Positions 62,615-64,000 of a stretch of DNA of 64,000 nucleotides are shown here, piece after piece. Within the stretch, counting starts at the first letter, position 1. Every line of letters begins with the position of its first letter. Origin of the DNA: Acidobacteriota bacterium (GTDB lineage: Bacteria > Acidobacteriota > Thermoanaerobaculia > Multivoradales > J023); assembly GCA_029263315.1 (NCBI GenBank), contig JAJCXR010000046.1, forward strand, positions 1-64,000, in the 5' to 3' direction. The position numbers and the translations under genes are program-made. The notes beneath the pieces were generated by a model. It was not told where the DNA came from, ran no database searches, and saw nothing but the letters and a program-made list of their open reading frames with translations.

Positions 62615-64000
62615 ATGACCCAGGTATATGACCTCTCACCACCCCGCAACTGGCAAGACTTCGAAGACCTCTGCCTCGACCTCTTCCGCCAGCTGTGGAA
62701 GGCGCCGGGGGCCATGAAGCATGGCCGGGCGGGCCAGCCCCAAGCGGGCGTCGATGTCTTCGGCTTGCCCGCCGGTGGCTCGGACTGGTTCGGAGTACAA
62801 TGCAAGAAGAAGCTGGGCGGCGAGGTCACGGAGGATGAGCTGACGGCGGAAGTGGAGAAGGCGAAGGGCTTCAATCCGAAGCTGACCCGCTTCATCTTGG
62901 CCACCACTGCCCGCTGCGACGGTTCGATCCAGCAGACGGCCCGCCAGTTGACGGACGCTGGGCCGTTCGAGGTTGTGGTGTACGACTGGGATCATTTCTG
63001 CATCGATCTCTCCGGACGCACCGAGCTGCTGCGCAAGCACTTTCCCGACCATTTCGCCGGGGACCCGTCAGATCTGCGCAGCCACTACCTGCGCCATCTC
63101 TTCACCGAGCTCGACGTGGTGCAAGTGTCGAAGGTGAGCCGCGATCCCAAGAAGGATATCCGCCTGTCGTCGGTCTACATCGACCTCGACGTGATGGCTC
63201 AGGTCCATGCGATGCCTTCAGATAATGGCGTGGAGATCCAGCTCAAGGGAGATAACCTGTATCTAAAACACATCATGGAGCGCGCTCGGCGGCAAGGGGC
63301 AGCCGCGGATTCCGGTGACTTTTCGCGACGTTGTACCGCCCTGGAGGCCATCGTGGCATCACCTCGCCGGGTGCTCACCGGCCGCGGCGGCAGCGGTAAG
63401 AGCACCTTCGGACGCTACCTCTGTCTGTGCCTGGCAGGCCAACTGCTCGGCGACGAAACGCTGAACCACCGTCACCTCGACGGCCAATGGGCTGACGAAG
63501 CACCCGAGCTTCGGCCCTGGCCCCATGGCGAATTGGTGCCGTTCTTTGTGGAGCTCCGACGCTTCGTCCGCTCGGCGGAGCATTTTCCCGCCCTCGGCGA
63601 GGCTGGGCAAGCGCGGCATCTGGTCGATTACCTGGCGACCCTCGGGCCCCAGGACGCCGAGATGGGCAAGGTGGTGCGCGGTGCCATGGCCTCGGGGGCT
63701 TTGGTGGTGCTCGACGGTCTCGACGAGACTCCGGCGGCCGAAGAGGTGCGCGAACGCTTGCAGCAGGTGATCGCGGGCTTCGTGCGTACCTACCCCGAGT
63801 GCCGAGTCTTGGTGACCAGCCGTCCCTATGCTTACGAGGTGGGGCAGGAGTGGCGCCTCGACGAGGCGGGCTTCTTGGAGGAGTCCTTGGCGCCTTTCGA
63901 CCATGCCAAGATCGAGCGCTTCGTGACCGACGCCTATGCCGCCTTCGCGGCGCGGAATCGTCTCGACGATGAGGATTTGCAGCCGTTGGTGGCGGATCTT
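62615..64000 (+). CDS. Nuclease-like / NACHT NTPase, partial (runs off the window)
   Basis: The frame opens at ATG 62615 with GGGAGC upstream and continues to the last base without a stop, giving at least 462 residues; the ORF track omitted it because it is incomplete. Residues 8-75 resemble a PD-(D/E)xK (Mrr-like) nuclease: NWQDFEDLCLDLFRQLW, then GQPQAGVDVFG and GVQCKKKLGG, with the Asp and the QxK pair. Residues about 250-440 are a NACHT domain: RRVLTGRGGSGKSTFGRY (Walker A), LVVLDGLDET (Walker B) and RVLVTSRPYAY (sensor). Nuclease-NACHT proteins of this layout belong to STAND-type antiphage defence. The C-terminal sensor part lies outside the window. Confidence 0.88.
   Translation, partial: MTQVYDLSPPRNWQDFEDLCLDLFRQLWKAPGAMKHGRAGQPQAGVDVFGLPAGGSDWFGVQCKKKLGGEVTEDELTAEVEKAKGFNPKLTRFILATTARCDGSIQQTARQLTDAGPFEVVVYDWDHFCIDLSGRTELLRKHFPDHFAGDPSDLRSHYLRHLFTELDVVQVSKVSRDPKKDIRLSSVYIDLDVMAQVHAMPSDNGVEIQLKGDNLYLKHIMERARRQGAAADSGDFSRRCTALEAIVASPRRVLTGRGGSGKSTFGRYLCLCLAGQLLGDETLNHRHLDGQWADEAPELRPWPHGELVPFFVELRRFVRSAEHFPALGEAGQARHLVDYLATLGPQDAEMGKVVRGAMASGALVVLDGLDETPAAEEVRERLQQVIAGFVRTYPECRVLVTSRPYAYEVGQEWRLDEAGFLEESLAPFDHAKIERFVTDAYAAFAARNRLDDEDLQPLVADL

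Noticed and set aside
1-64000. tRNA, rRNA and known riboswitches
   Set aside because: None of the usual conserved loops or sequence signatures were seen on reading; a covariance-model scan would be needed to be certain.

Overview
The window looks like a chromosomal stretch of a high-GC, Gram-negative, predator- or soil-type bacterium. It carries lipoproteins, an outer-membrane beta-barrel domain, very large secreted repeat proteins, several exported proteases, many ECF-type sigma factor, TPR and CHAT genes, and a Reg_prop hybrid histidine kinase. An Acidobacteriota (Thermoanaerobaculia-like) or Myxococcota origin would fit. This is a judgement from gene style only, because no rRNA, tRNA or housekeeping marker is present.

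Region 1 (1-12.6 kb, minus strand) is an RHS toxin array. A full-length RHS protein (6985-12564) ends in a variable tip and overlaps a probable immunity gene (6365-6988). Downstream lies an orphan RHS gene whose tip carries a metzincin-like HExxHxxGxxxH motif (1453-4902), followed by a possible lipoprotein partner (623-1420) and a frameshifted RHS remnant (241-610). An ISAzo13-type insertion sequence (4977-6267, TTA target duplication) sits inside the 5' end of the orphan RHS gene; removing it in silico restores one open frame. Region 2 (12.6-22.9 kb) is one 3422-residue secreted protein made of DUF11, CARDB-like, FG-GAP, PKD, thrombospondin-C-like, VWA and SdrD-B-like modules.

Region 3 (23.4-29.3 kb) holds a miniature TIR/formylglycine-generating-enzyme fusion, a reprolysin-like metalloprotease and a convergent trypsin-like protease, with hairpin terminators between the last two. 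RHS and DUF11-protein scraps flank them. Region 4 (29.9-51.8 kb) has two paralogous cassettes in the same order: ECF sigma factor, membrane anti-sigma factor with an HxxxCxxC zinc finger, and an exported TPR-CHAT protease. The first is followed by a cytosolic subtilase and a beta-propeller/outer-membrane-barrel protein. The second has a PDZ domain on its CHAT protease. A large hybrid histidine kinase lies between them. The cassettes suggest signal-controlled proteolysis that frees a sigma factor, with the PDZ-CHAT protein in a DegS-like position; this is inference.

Region 5 (52.0-52.9 kb) has a TlpA-like thioredoxin and a tiny cysteine-rich secreted peptide. Region 6 (53.1-61.3 kb, minus strand) is a tightly overlapped five-gene glycan operon: a DUF4091/GH123-like protein, a methyltransferase, a polysaccharide deacetylase, a large GT12-like/sulfotransferase/GT25 fusion, and a GT31-like beta-1,3-galactosyltransferase. 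The enzyme set is animal-like (GalNAc, Gal, sulfate). Region 7 (61.4-64 kb) is an intergenic block of nested tandem repeats, a small unknown gene and the start of a nuclease-NACHT NTPase, a probable defence gene cut off by the window end.
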